From CBDUXP01 sp965371225 [NCBI: uncultured bacterium] (GTDB lineage: Bacteria > Abyssobacteria > SURF-5 > CBDUXP01): DNA of 64,000 nt. Every line of letters begins with the position of its first letter. Positions within the stretch are counted from its first letter, which is position 1. The stretch covers positions 1 to 64,000 of the forward strand of contig CBDUXP010000018.1 in the NCBI GenBank assembly GCA_965371225.1, written 5' to 3'. The notes beneath the pieces were generated by a model, which worked only from the letters and a program-made list of their open reading frames with translations, had not been told where the DNA came from and made no database searches. This document shows positions 23,844 to 32,280 of this stretch, one piece after another. A program made the position numbers and the translations under genes.

Positions 23844-24419
23844 ATGAATCGTCAGACGATGATTGCCGCCGGCCTGGGGGTCGTGGCCCTCGTCCTGGTG
23901 TTCTGGCAGTTGATGCCGGCCTTCTTCGGCGGACCCCCGCCGGCCCCCACCGCCCCCATGGCGGCCGTGCCCTCCGCCGCCAGCGCCGCCGCCAGCCTCT
24001 CGGTTCTGGACGCGGAGGCGATGGATGAGGCCGTGGACGACCCCACCACCTCCTACGTGACCATGATCGCCCAGCTCGAAGTCCACACGCTGGCGTTCGA
24101 CGACCCGGGCCTGCGCAACCCCTTCCGCCCGCTCGTGGGGCCGGGCTCCGTAGTCGCCGACACGGATACGCTGGATGAGGCGCGCCGGCTGGCCGCCGGA
24201 CTCACGGAGGATCCGAGCTTTCTACGAACCGGAACCTTGGGGTATAGCGTTAACGGGATAGTCTGGACGGGTGACGGGCCCCTGGCGTTGCTGAATGACC
24301 AGGTGCTCGGTGTGGGAGAGGAAATCGAAGAGGGCGGCGTCATCACGGCCATTTCGGATGATGCGGTCATCTTCAGCTATGAGGGGCAAAGCGTGACGCT
24401 TCCCATCGGAGAGGAATAG
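23844..24419 (+). CDS. pilP: PilP-like periplasmic alignment protein
   Basis: 191 residues. An N-terminal membrane helix (AAGLGVVALVLVFWQLMPAFF), without an obvious lipobox Cys, anchors it; PilP of model organisms is a lipoprotein, so this one differs. A Pro/Ala-rich linker leads to the RNPFRPLVG motif, the hallmark NPF of PilP/GspC homology regions. A small beta-domain follows (YSVNGIVWTGDGPLALLNDQVLGVGEEIEEGGVITAISDDAVIFSYEGQ) that should bind the N0 domain of the secretin. GGAGGGGG precedes the ATG, and pilQ starts 6 bp downstream. Confidence 0.85.
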   Translation: MNRQTMIAAGLGVVALVLVFWQLMPAFFGGPPPAPTAPMAAVPSAASAAASLSVLDAEAMDEAVDDPTTSYVTMIAQLEVHTLAFDDPGLRNPFRPLVGPGSVVADTDTLDEARRLAAGLTEDPSFLRTGTLGYSVNGIVWTGDGPLALLNDQVLGVGEEIEEGGVITAISDDAVIFSYEGQSVTLPIGEE

Positions 24420-24425
24420 GCGGTA

Positions 24426-27083
24426 ATGCAACAACGCACCCGAACAAGCATGTGTGCGGGGGCGGTCGCCGGAGCACTGGCCGCCATGTGTCTCGCAGGG
24501 TCCGCGTTCGCGATGGACCTCGAGGCGAGCAAGGTGCGCATGGTGGAGCGGTACGGCCTCAGCGCTGCCGACCCCGACGTGGCGAGCCGCATCGCGCAGG
24601 CGCATGCGATCCGCCAGGTGACCGTGCGCGAGGACGCCGCCGGCGTCGCCATCATCATTGACGTGGTCGGGGCCCCAGAGTACCGGGGCGTGATCTTTGC
24701 GGAACGCCGGCGCTACGTCTTCGATCTCTTTAACACCCTGAACGTGGCAGACAGCGGCCCCTGGGATCTCGGCCCCGACAGCCCCATCCGGGCCGTGCGG
24801 CACAGTCAGTTCCAGGTGCAGCCGGACTACATCGGCCGCATCGTGTGTGATTTGGCTCCCGGAGTCGAGCCCACCGTGACCGCCGCAGAAGGGCAGTTCA
24901 CGATCTTCGTGCCCGCGGACGCCCGGCTCGAACCGATCATCGTCGCCCACGCGCCCAACACCTTGATGACCCATGACGCGACCGTGACCGACCTCCCGGT
25001 CTTGGAGCCCGTGTTGCTCGACCCGCTGGCCGTCGACGATCTTGGACCGCCGATGGCAGAGCCGGCGTTCGCCACGGCGGAAGATGCCCCCCCCGCCGCC
25101 CCCGCCGCGGACATGGGCGACGAATCCGCCATCGCCGTCACCCCCTGGTGGATGGCCATTGACGAGCTGGAAGACGACCCGGCCATGCCGGAGGACACGA
25201 TTGCTCAGGAGACCCCTGGCGAGCTGGCGGAAGACGCCACCATGCCGGAGGACGCGAGTGTTCAGGAGACCCCGGTTGCCCCGGTAGCCGGTGATGAGGG
25301 AGCCACCCCGGCCACTGATGACGTCGTCGACGACGTCGTCGAGGTGGACGAGCCGGCGGCCGAGGACACCCCGTGGTGGGTCCAGGTCGAACAGGCCACC
25401 AGCGACGGTCTGAGCGAACGGTACGACGTCGCCCAAGCCGACCCCCTGGAAGATTCGCTTATGGAGCCGCCCTTCGGGGAGGAAGTCTTCCCGGCCGCGA
25501 CCGACGAACCGGCGCGGATTGAGGTGGACGAAACGATCGAGACCCCCTCCATGCCCACCCTGCCCGAACCGGACCTGCCGGAAATCGAGCCGACGGTTAT
25601 CGAGGTGGAAGCACCCGGGCCGCCCCTGCTGCCCGAGGTCGAGCCGGAGCCGCTCGCGCCCGGGCCGTTCGAGCCGGAACCGTTCTTCCTGGATGAGCCC
25701 GGCCCCCAGGTGGAGACCATCGTCCCCGTGGCGGCGGTGGAGCCCATCATGACGACCAAGTTCGGCCCGTCCCCCATGGAGCAGATGGTCACCCTCACCT
25801 TCCGGGATGCCGACCTGAACGCGGTGCTCGACATCATCGCGCGCAAAGGCCGCATCAACGTCCTGGCGGGCCGCGACGTCAGCGGCACGGTGACGGTCCG
25901 GCTGACGGATGTGCCGCTGGACGTGGCCTTGGATGCCGTGCTGAACGTGAACGGCTACGGGTACATCAAGACACACAACATCTACCGCATCGTGCCCCTG
26001 TCCCAGATCGGCGGCGACGATGTGGAGACGGTGACGGAGACGTTCGAACTGAGCTATGCCGTCGCGGCGGACGTGGAAGGCACCCTGACCAGCTTCCTCA
26101 CGCGCAACGGTTCGATCAACACCGACAATCGGACAAACCTGCTCATCGTCACGGACGTGCCCCAGGCCGTCTCGCGTATCGCCGCCCTGATCCCCCAGAT
26201 CGACCGGCGCGTGCAGCAGGTGCTGATCGAAGTGGTCATTCTGGACAGCGTGCTGTCCGACAGCAGCGACCTCGGCGTGCAGTGGAACCTCTTCCAGGCC
26301 GATGACCGGACGCCGAGCGCCCTCGGCACCGGGGCCCCCTTCGTCACCGGCGGGACCATGTCCGGTGCCGGTGCCACATCCACCGTGGCCACCACGATTC
26401 AGGACGGCCTCGGCGTGATCCTGCCCTCGGCCAGCGCCGGCGGCCCGGGGTTGCGCTTGCGGTTCGGTACGCTCATCGGCGATTTCAACCTGAGCGCGTT
26501 CATCGAGGCGCAGGTGGTGAACTCCAATGCGCGCGTGCTGGCCAATCCCAAGCTGCTCACGCTGGACAACACCTCCGCCAACATCGACATCGTGCAGGAG
26601 ATTCCGTTCCAGGACATCACCCAAACGAGTTCCGGCGGCCAGTTGAGCAATATCTCCTTCAAGGAGGTGGGCACGAAACTGGAGGTGACGCCGCACATCA
26701 CGAACGATGGGTACGTCATCATGCAGATCAAGCCGGAGCAGAGTTCGGCGATCGCCGCCACGGCGACGGGCGTGCCCATCGTGGCCACCCGGCGCGCCGA
26801 GACGACCCTGCTCGTGCAGGACCGGCAGACGATCGTCCTGGGCGGCCTCCGGGTCAACAGCACCACGCTGACGCGGAGCAAAGTCCCGGGCCTCGGCGAT
26901 TTGCCGGGGGTGAAGCTGCTCTTCCGCAGCACGTCCTCACGGGAGACGGATACGGAAATTCTGCTCTTCCTGACAACCCATATCATCGAGTCGCCCGAGG
27001 TCCGCCAACATGAGCGCCTCGTGTATGACGAACTGGCGAATTGGCCCCGCCAGCCCGAGACCCAGCCAGACCTCTGGCGCTAG
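24426..27083 (+). CDS. pilQ: Type IV pilus outer-membrane secretin PilQ
   Basis: 885 residues. A signal peptide (first about 28 residues, ending SAFA) is followed by an AMIN-like domain at about 55-160 (VTVREDAAGVAIIIDVVG, RIVCDLAPGV) that could bind peptidoglycan. A very acidic Pro/Glu-rich linker of about 260 residues holds internal duplications: MPEDTIAQETP and MPEDASVQETP, and TPWW twice. After it come the N0/STN domain (MVTLTFRDADLNAVLDIIARKGR), the N1 ring-building domain and the secretin beta-barrel domain with VQEIPFQ and the conserved C-terminal VPGLGDLPGVKLLFR. PilQ is the gated pore through which the pilus leaves the cell. The family is usually about 700 residues; the linker accounts for the excess. 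Confidence 0.95.
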   Translation: MQQRTRTSMCAGAVAGALAAMCLAGSAFAMDLEASKVRMVERYGLSAADPDVASRIAQAHAIRQVTVREDAAGVAIIIDVVGAPEYRGVIFAERRRYVFDLFNTLNVADSGPWDLGPDSPIRAVRHSQFQVQPDYIGRIVCDLAPGVEPTVTAAEGQFTIFVPADARLEPIIVAHAPNTLMTHDATVTDLPVLEPVLLDPLAVDDLGPPMAEPAFATAEDAPPAAPAADMGDESAIAVTPWWMAIDELEDDPAMPEDTIAQETPGELAEDATMPEDASVQETPVAPVAGDEGATPATDDVVDDVVEVDEPAAEDTPWWVQVEQATSDGLSERYDVAQADPLEDSLMEPPFGEEVFPAATDEPARIEVDETIETPSMPTLPEPDLPEIEPTVIEVEAPGPPLLPEVEPEPLAPGPFEPEPFFLDEPGPQVETIVPVAAVEPIMTTKFGPSPMEQMVTLTFRDADLNAVLDIIARKGRINVLAGRDVSGTVTVRLTDVPLDVALDAVLNVNGYGYIKTHNIYRIVPLSQIGGDDVETVTETFELSYAVAADVEGTLTSFLTRNGSINTDNRTNLLIVTDVPQAVSRIAALIPQIDRRVQQVLIEVVILDSVLSDSSDLGVQWNLFQADDRTPSALGTGAPFVTGGTMSGAGATSTVATTIQDGLGVILPSASAGGPGLRLRFGTLIGDFNLSAFIEAQVVNSNARVLANPKLLTLDNTSANIDIVQEIPFQDITQTSSGGQLSNISFKEVGTKLEVTPHITNDGYVIMQIKPEQSSAIAATATGVPIVATRRAETTLLVQDRQTIVLGGLRVNSTTLTRSKVPGLGDLPGVKLLFRSTSSRETDTEILLFLTTHIIESPEVRQHERLVYDELANWPRQPETQPDLWR

Positions 27084-27108
27084 GCCACCGACCCAGACCT
27101 GCTTTGTC

Positions 27109-27138
27109 GGCCCCTGACGCACCCCAGCGTCGGGGGCC
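27109..27138 (+). terminator. Hairpin after pilQ
   Basis: GGCCCCTGACGC (27109-27120) pairs with GCGTCGGGGGCC (27127-27138), 12 bp with one G-U pair and a 6-nt loop, 26 bp after the pilQ stop. Only a weak T run follows. Its position fits the end of the pilMNOPQ message, before a new promoter. Confidence 0.5.
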
Positions 27139-27145
27139 GGCCACG

Positions 27146-27175
27146 TTTACGGTAGCCCGCCGCACTGCGTATACT
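27146..27175 (+). promoter_or_regulatory. Sigma-70-like promoter for the MshEN-coiled-coil/TolC operon
   Basis: TTTACG at 27146-27151 and TATACT at 27170-27175 are separated by 18 bp. The predicted start near 27182 gives a leader of about 44 nt for the gene at 27226. Confidence 0.45.
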
Positions 27176-27225
27176 CCCTGCACACGCGCGACGGCCGCCC
27201 GGTCCGCCGCGCCTGAGCCCTACGT

Positions 27226-30200
27226 ATGCCGCCCGACGATTATCCGTTGTTAGGTACCCTCGCCGTCCAGGCCGGGGTCCTGACGGAAGCGGAACTGGAG
27301 GACGTGCTCCTGAAAGCGGCCGAGCGCGGCGTCGCGCTGGGGGAAATGCTATTCAAACTGGGCTACGTCAGCCGCGACCGGCTGCTCGAACTGGTGGCCG
27401 AGCAGTACGACACCACCGTCTACGATTTGCGCGAGTGGCGCCCCGAGCCGCAACTCCTCAGCGCCCTCCCCCCCGAATTCGTGCGGGAGTACCAGATGCT
27501 GCCCGTGTCCATTGAGGGGGGGCGCATCGTGGTGGCGGCCGCCGGACCCTTCACCACTCCGCTTCCGGACTTGCTGGACCACGTCCGCGACCTGACCAGC
27601 TGTCGGGCCGAGGTGGTGCTCTGCGAGGCGGAGGCCCTCCGGCGGTATATCGCGGAGTTCTACGCCGGCGAGGCGGCTCCCGCGCCTGCGCCCGCCCCGT
27701 CCGCCGCCGCTCCGCAGCCCGACAGCGGTGCCACCGCCGCCGCCGGCGGCAGCCTCTCGGACTTCTCCTCCCTGGTTAGTGAGATTCGAGCGGAGGCGGA
27801 CGAGCCGCCTCCCACCGAAGCCACGGCGCGTGCCGAACTGGACGAGGTGCTCGACCGCGCCTTCGCCCTTTTGATCGAGACCCGCGCCCATGAATTCCTC
27901 AATCCGGTGCTGGCCAACACGAACAGCGCCGCGGAACTGCTGGACAAGGCTAAGCAATACCAGCACATGGGGATGTTCGCCGAGGGGCTCACGCTTGCCC
28001 ACCGGGCCGATCGGCAGTTGAGCACGGCGCTGCGCCGGGCCCATGAACTCCAACAGGCCTGGGGGCCGCTGCTCCAGCACGTGGAATTGCTGCGCACCCG
28101 CCTCACGCAGCTGGACGCGGAACAGGCGGCAGATTTCGCCCCGCAGGAAATGGGTCGGCTTCGCGAGATTCGGGAGGCCACGAATGAGTGCGTCGAGACG
28201 AAAGCCATCGACCAGTTGCGCGCGCTCGTGGACGAGGGACAGTTGCTCATCGAGCGCATCGGCGCCCTGTCCCCGCGCCACAATCGGCGCGAGCGCCTCA
28301 TCGAGAGCCTGACCCACGTGCGGGAGGTGCTCGCCCGCGCCCGCAAGCTCGGGGCCCAGACGGTCGCGTCCAAGGCGGTGGAGGCGGCCTATCGCCTGCT
28401 GGACGACGCGGACGCGCGCGCGCGGGAGAACGCGTGGGACGCCGTCGAGGACGCGCTGGCCCAGGCCCTGGCCCACGCGAAGGCCGCCGAGGCTCGGGCC
28501 GTGGAGTACGCCGAGCAACGCAAAGAGGCCCGCAGCGGGCTGCACAACCTCTGCGACACCGTGGATACCGCCATGCAGGAGCTGGCCAACCACCCCGCGG
28601 TCCAGGCGATCGTGCCGGGCCTGTTGGCCGCGTCCCGCCGCCTGACCGCCGCCCGCGTCGCGGCCGACGGCGACACGGACACCGCGCCCCACCACCAAGC
28701 GCTGGTGGACCTGCGCGACACCGAGCTGCCCGCCCTGCGCCAGTCCGCGGATGACGCCCACGCCCACTGGGCGGACCTGGGCTGGACCATCGAGGCCGCC
28801 GCGACGGCCGCCCGGGACGGCATTCGCACCGGCCTGAGCGGCCACGCCGCCACCGCCGCCGGCCAGGTGGCCGACGATATCCTGGCGTTCTTCCGCGCCC
28901 TCAACGATCGCAACCTTTCCACCGCCCAGGCCGTAGTACAGGAGGCCGAGCAGCGGTTGCGCGATTTTTGGGAAATGGCCGAACAGTTCCGCGGGGAGCA
29001 CCAGCGCATCGATGCCCGGTTCCGGGACACCACGGGCGCCCTCGCGGCCGCCGTCGCCCGGGTGAACGATCCGGACATGCAGGACACCCTCGAGAAACTC
29101 CAAGCCGACCTGACGCGCGCGGGTAACGCCCTGGCCGGCGAGGAGTTCGGCGACGCTGAGGCACTGCTGGACTCCATCGATCACGCCATTACGAACCGCC
29201 TCCCCGCGAGCGCCAGCGACCTGGGCCCCGTCCGCAGCGAGGCACAGGCGCAGGCCTGGGGCCTGGCACGGACGCTGGCCGACTTGGCGGCCGCCGAGGC
29301 GGCCACGCTGGCTCCCACGGCGTATCCCACCTTCGTGGAGGCCGTCGAGCGCGCCATGCAAACGGCGCGGGAAGAGGACGTAGCGGCCGCCGAGGCCGCC
29401 ATCGCCGAGGCCACCAAGGCCGAGCGCGCCGTGCGGGCGGATCTGGACGCGGCCCTCACGACGCGGGCGGAAGCCCTCACCCGGCGACTGGGTGAGGTGG
29501 AAGCGCGACTCCGGGAGACCGTCGAGGCGGCCGCAGCCCAGGGCGCGCCCGAGCTGCTCGAGGAGGGCTTCTACGAAGTCAACAGCGCACGCTCCCTGCT
29601 GGAAGAACACGCCGCGGCAATCCCCTTGGGGCCCGCCGCCCGGATTGAATCCCACCTGCGCGCTGTCGAGATCATCATCCAGCAGGTGGGCGCGAGCGGT
29701 GGGCATGACCGCCGCCGCCTCGAAGCCGCCCTGGAGCAGCTCAAAAGCGAGCTGACCGCCCTGGACGGGGACCTGGAGGGGCTCTTGGCCCAGCCGGACC
29801 TGGGCTTGGATCATCCGGCGCTGCAGGATGCGACCGATTCCCTGGCCGAGGCGCACAGCGTGCACGCCCAGGGGGACCTGGCGCGCGGGTACGAACTCTT
29901 GCGGCACGCCGAACGCATTATGGATGATCTGCGTCATGACCGGACGCACGCGGGGGATCAGCGCGAGGACTTGGCCCAGTTTTTTTCGAGCGTCCTGCCC
30001 GATCACCTGGCGGCGCTCGACGGGACGCTGTTGGCGTTCCTGGCGCCGGAGCCCTGGGAAGAGTTGCAGGCGACCGTCCAGGCCGCAGACGAGGCCCAGG
30101 GGCTCAATGACGTGAGCACGTTGGCGCGGCTGCACGGCCGGGTGGTGGATCTCATCGAAGAATGCTCCGCGGCGGAGCGCACCGAACGTACCCAACGCCT

Positions 30201-30621
30201 GGTGGATACGCAGCGGGCCCAGGCGGCGGCCGAGGCGGCCGTCCGTTTGGCCACCTTGCTCCAGGCCGAGACCCGCAGCCCGGACTTGTTTGCCGCGGCC
30301 ACGCAATTGAAGGCCGCGGGGGACAATGCGGTGCGGGTACGCGCCTGGCAGGATGCGGTCGGGCATTTCGCCGCCGCCGCCACCCGCGCGGCGCAGGCGC
30401 AGGAGGCCGCCCTCTCCGCCGCTCAACAGGCAAGTGAAGCCCAAGGGGACCTGCTGCGGACTGCGGCCGACCACCTCGCCCGGGGGGACGTGGAGTCGGC
30501 GCAGACTACGCTGCAGGCAGCGAAAGGCGCGGCGGAGCGGGCGACGCCACCGCCGCCGGATTCTGGGGGATTGGCGCGAGCGACGGATCTCGATGTACAC
30601 GAGGCATCGCCGCCGCGCTGA
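27226..30621 (+). CDS. Giant MshEN-domain/alpha-helical repeat protein
   Basis: 1131 residues. Residues about 7-60 form an MshEN tandem motif with the canonical 24-5-24 spacing (LLGTLAVQAG..., AERGV, ALGEMLFKLG...). The key first Arg of each motif is replaced (Leu, Ala), and the rest of a GspE-N domain runs to about 145. No ATPase motor follows. After an Ala/Pro linker (about 147-170) there are some 950 residues of Ala/Glu/Arg-rich helix with frequent heptad-like spacing, predicted as coiled-coil or spectrin-like bundles, with no signal peptide or membrane helix. The start at 27226 has no strong ribosome site. It lies after pilQ with its own promoter and 40 bp before two TolC genes. A cytoplasmic scaffold or adaptor for pilus ATPases is a guess; no homologue is recognised over the long region. 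Confidence 0.8.
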   Translation: MPPDDYPLLGTLAVQAGVLTEAELEDVLLKAAERGVALGEMLFKLGYVSRDRLLELVAEQYDTTVYDLREWRPEPQLLSALPPEFVREYQMLPVSIEGGRIVVAAAGPFTTPLPDLLDHVRDLTSCRAEVVLCEAEALRRYIAEFYAGEAAPAPAPAPSAAAPQPDSGATAAAGGSLSDFSSLVSEIRAEADEPPPTEATARAELDEVLDRAFALLIETRAHEFLNPVLANTNSAAELLDKAKQYQHMGMFAEGLTLAHRADRQLSTALRRAHELQQAWGPLLQHVELLRTRLTQLDAEQAADFAPQEMGRLREIREATNECVETKAIDQLRALVDEGQLLIERIGALSPRHNRRERLIESLTHVREVLARARKLGAQTVASKAVEAAYRLLDDADARARENAWDAVEDALAQALAHAKAAEARAVEYAEQRKEARSGLHNLCDTVDTAMQELANHPAVQAIVPGLLAASRRLTAARVAADGDTDTAPHHQALVDLRDTELPALRQSADDAHAHWADLGWTIEAAATAARDGIRTGLSGHAATAAGQVADDILAFFRALNDRNLSTAQAVVQEAEQRLRDFWEMAEQFRGEHQRIDARFRDTTGALAAAVARVNDPDMQDTLEKLQADLTRAGNALAGEEFGDAEALLDSIDHAITNRLPASASDLGPVRSEAQAQAWGLARTLADLAAAEAATLAPTAYPTFVEAVERAMQTAREEDVAAAEAAIAEATKAERAVRADLDAALTTRAEALTRRLGEVEARLRETVEAAAAQGAPELLEEGFYEVNSARSLLEEHAAAIPLGPAARIESHLRAVEIIIQQVGASGGHDRRRLEAALEQLKSELTALDGDLEGLLAQPDLGLDHPALQDATDSLAEAHSVHAQGDLARGYELLRHAERIMDDLRHDRTHAGDQREDLAQFFSSVLPDHLAALDGTLLAFLAPEPWEELQATVQAADEAQGLNDVSTLARLHGRVVDLIEECSAAERTERTQRLVDTQRAQAAAEAAVRLATLLQAETRSPDLFAAATQLKAAGDNAVRVRAWQDAVGHFAAAATRAAQAQEAALSAAQQASEAQGDLLRTAADHLARGDVESAQTTLQAAKGAAERATPPPPDSGGLARATDLDVHEASPPR

Positions 30622-30661
30622 CTGAGGTTGCCGGCCCAGCCGGCTGGAGGAGAGGACGAGC

Positions 30662-32278
30662 GTGCAGTACCACATCCCGACTTTCATGACCTGTGGGGTA
30701 TTCGCGGCGGTGGTCGCCGGCCTGGCGATCCCGGCCGGAGCGCAGGCGCAGCGATTTGAAACGAACGCGGCCGAGCGGTTGGCCGATGCGGATCGGCTGA
30801 TCGCAGCGGCACGCACGCTCTTGGCCGACGAGGATCCCGACCGCGTCGCCACGCTGACCCTGCGCGAATGCCTGTATGTCACCCTGCACAACAATTTGGA
30901 CATTGCCGTGCAGCAGTTGGAGCCGGACCTGGCTGACGCGGATCTGCTTGCGGCGCAGGGCACGTTCGATCCGGAGCTGTTCTTGAACTACACCCAGACC
31001 CAGCGGAGCGATCCGCAATCCACGCGCGGCCGGTTGCAAACCGCCGGAGCCCAGAGCGTCGATGAACAACAGGTCATCCTCGAAGGCGGCGTGCGCGGCA
31101 CGGTCGCGTCCGGCGCGGAGTACGAGCTCGTCGGCAATCGCACGCGCACGGCCGGGTCATTGAACTCCTCCGCCGGCATCGGTTCGGAATGGGGCGTGGA
31201 CGGGCGGGCCACGATCACCCAGCCGCTGCTCCGGAATTTCGGCATCGCCGTGAATACCGCGCCCATCGCGATCGCCCGGCGCCGGCGCACGATCAGTGAG
31301 GCGGAATTCGACCAACAGGTGCAACAGACCATCACGGCAGTGCACGATGCCTATTGGGAGGTCGTGCGCGCCCGCGAGAACCTGCGCGTGGCCATTGATT
31401 CGCTGCGCGTCGCGCGCGACCTGTTGCGCCAGAACCAGATTCGCCTGGAGGTGGGGACGATGGCGCCCCTGGAAGTCCTGCAGGCGGAGACCGGGGTCGC
31501 CACGCGGACCGAAGCCCTCATCGTCGTGCGCCAGGCCGTGCGCGACGCTGAAGACGAGCTGAAGCGGCTCATGAACCTGCCGGACTCGCCCGAGGCATGG
31601 AAAATCGCGATCCGGCCGAGTGATTCGCCCTCCGCCACAGCGCCTGACGTGGAAACCGATGGGGCCGTCCAGACCGCGCTCGCCGACCGGCCCGAGTTGC
31701 GCGCCGCACGCTTGGAGCTGGCCAATGCGGACGTCAATCTGCTCGTGGCGCGCAATCAATTGCTTCCGGACCTCAAGGGCACGGCCGAGTACGGCGTGCG
31801 GGGAACCAACCGGGACCTGAACGATGCTTTCGACCAGGCCGGCCGCACCCACACGGAGAACTGGCGGTTGGCCGGCGACTTCAGCTATCCGATCGGGAAC
31901 CGGGACGCCCGCGGCCGGTATCGCCGCTCCGGATTGGAACGCCAGCAGCAAGCCCTGCGGATCGATGGTCTCGAACTCGAGATCACCGCGGCGGTGCGCA
32001 GTGCGGTCCGCGCCGTGGAGACCGCCTGGCAACGCATCGGGGTGACGGAGTTGGCGAGCCACCTGGCGCAGCAACAACTGGAGGCCGAGCAGAAGAAACT
32101 GGAGGTGGGGGTGAGCACCAGCTTCGACGTGCTGGAATTCGAACAGGACCTCACCGAGGCCAAGAGTAATGAGATCGCCGCGCGGATTGACTATCAGCAG
32201 GCGCAGGCGCAATTGGACCTCGCGATCGGGCACGCCCTGGTCGCGTACGACATCGCCATCGACAAGGGCCAGGGCTAA
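30662..32278 (+). CDS. TolC-family outer-membrane efflux protein, copy 1
   Basis: 538 residues. A signal peptide (about residues 1-29, ending GAQAQ) precedes a region with duplicated OEP (TolC) architecture: LTLRECLYVTLHNNLDIAVQQ begins the first helical repeat, and NPTIR-like periplasmic coiled helices (RPELRAARLELANADVNLLVARNQLLPDLKG) begin the second. Outer-membrane beta segments are Gly/Tyr-rich (GAEYELVGNRTRTAG). The start is GTG at 30662 behind GGAGGAGAGG. TolC proteins form trimeric export ducts with inner-membrane pumps, but no RND, MFS or ABC partner or adaptor is present next to it. It is followed by a paralogue after only 2 bp. Confidence 0.88.
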   Translation: MQYHIPTFMTCGVFAAVVAGLAIPAGAQAQRFETNAAERLADADRLIAAARTLLADEDPDRVATLTLRECLYVTLHNNLDIAVQQLEPDLADADLLAAQGTFDPELFLNYTQTQRSDPQSTRGRLQTAGAQSVDEQQVILEGGVRGTVASGAEYELVGNRTRTAGSLNSSAGIGSEWGVDGRATITQPLLRNFGIAVNTAPIAIARRRRTISEAEFDQQVQQTITAVHDAYWEVVRARENLRVAIDSLRVARDLLRQNQIRLEVGTMAPLEVLQAETGVATRTEALIVVRQAVRDAEDELKRLMNLPDSPEAWKIAIRPSDSPSATAPDVETDGAVQTALADRPELRAARLELANADVNLLVARNQLLPDLKGTAEYGVRGTNRDLNDAFDQAGRTHTENWRLAGDFSYPIGNRDARGRYRRSGLERQQQALRIDGLELEITAAVRSAVRAVETAWQRIGVTELASHLAQQQLEAEQKKLEVGVSTSFDVLEFEQDLTEAKSNEIAARIDYQQAQAQLDLAIGHALVAYDIAIDKGQG

Positions 32279-32280
32279 TC

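Noticed and set aside
27349-30963. 1204-residue minus-strand frame opposite the giant coiled-coil protein
   Set aside because: The plus-strand frame has an MshEN domain and an operon context; the minus frame has no recognisable domain and arises from the Ala-rich codons of its opposite.
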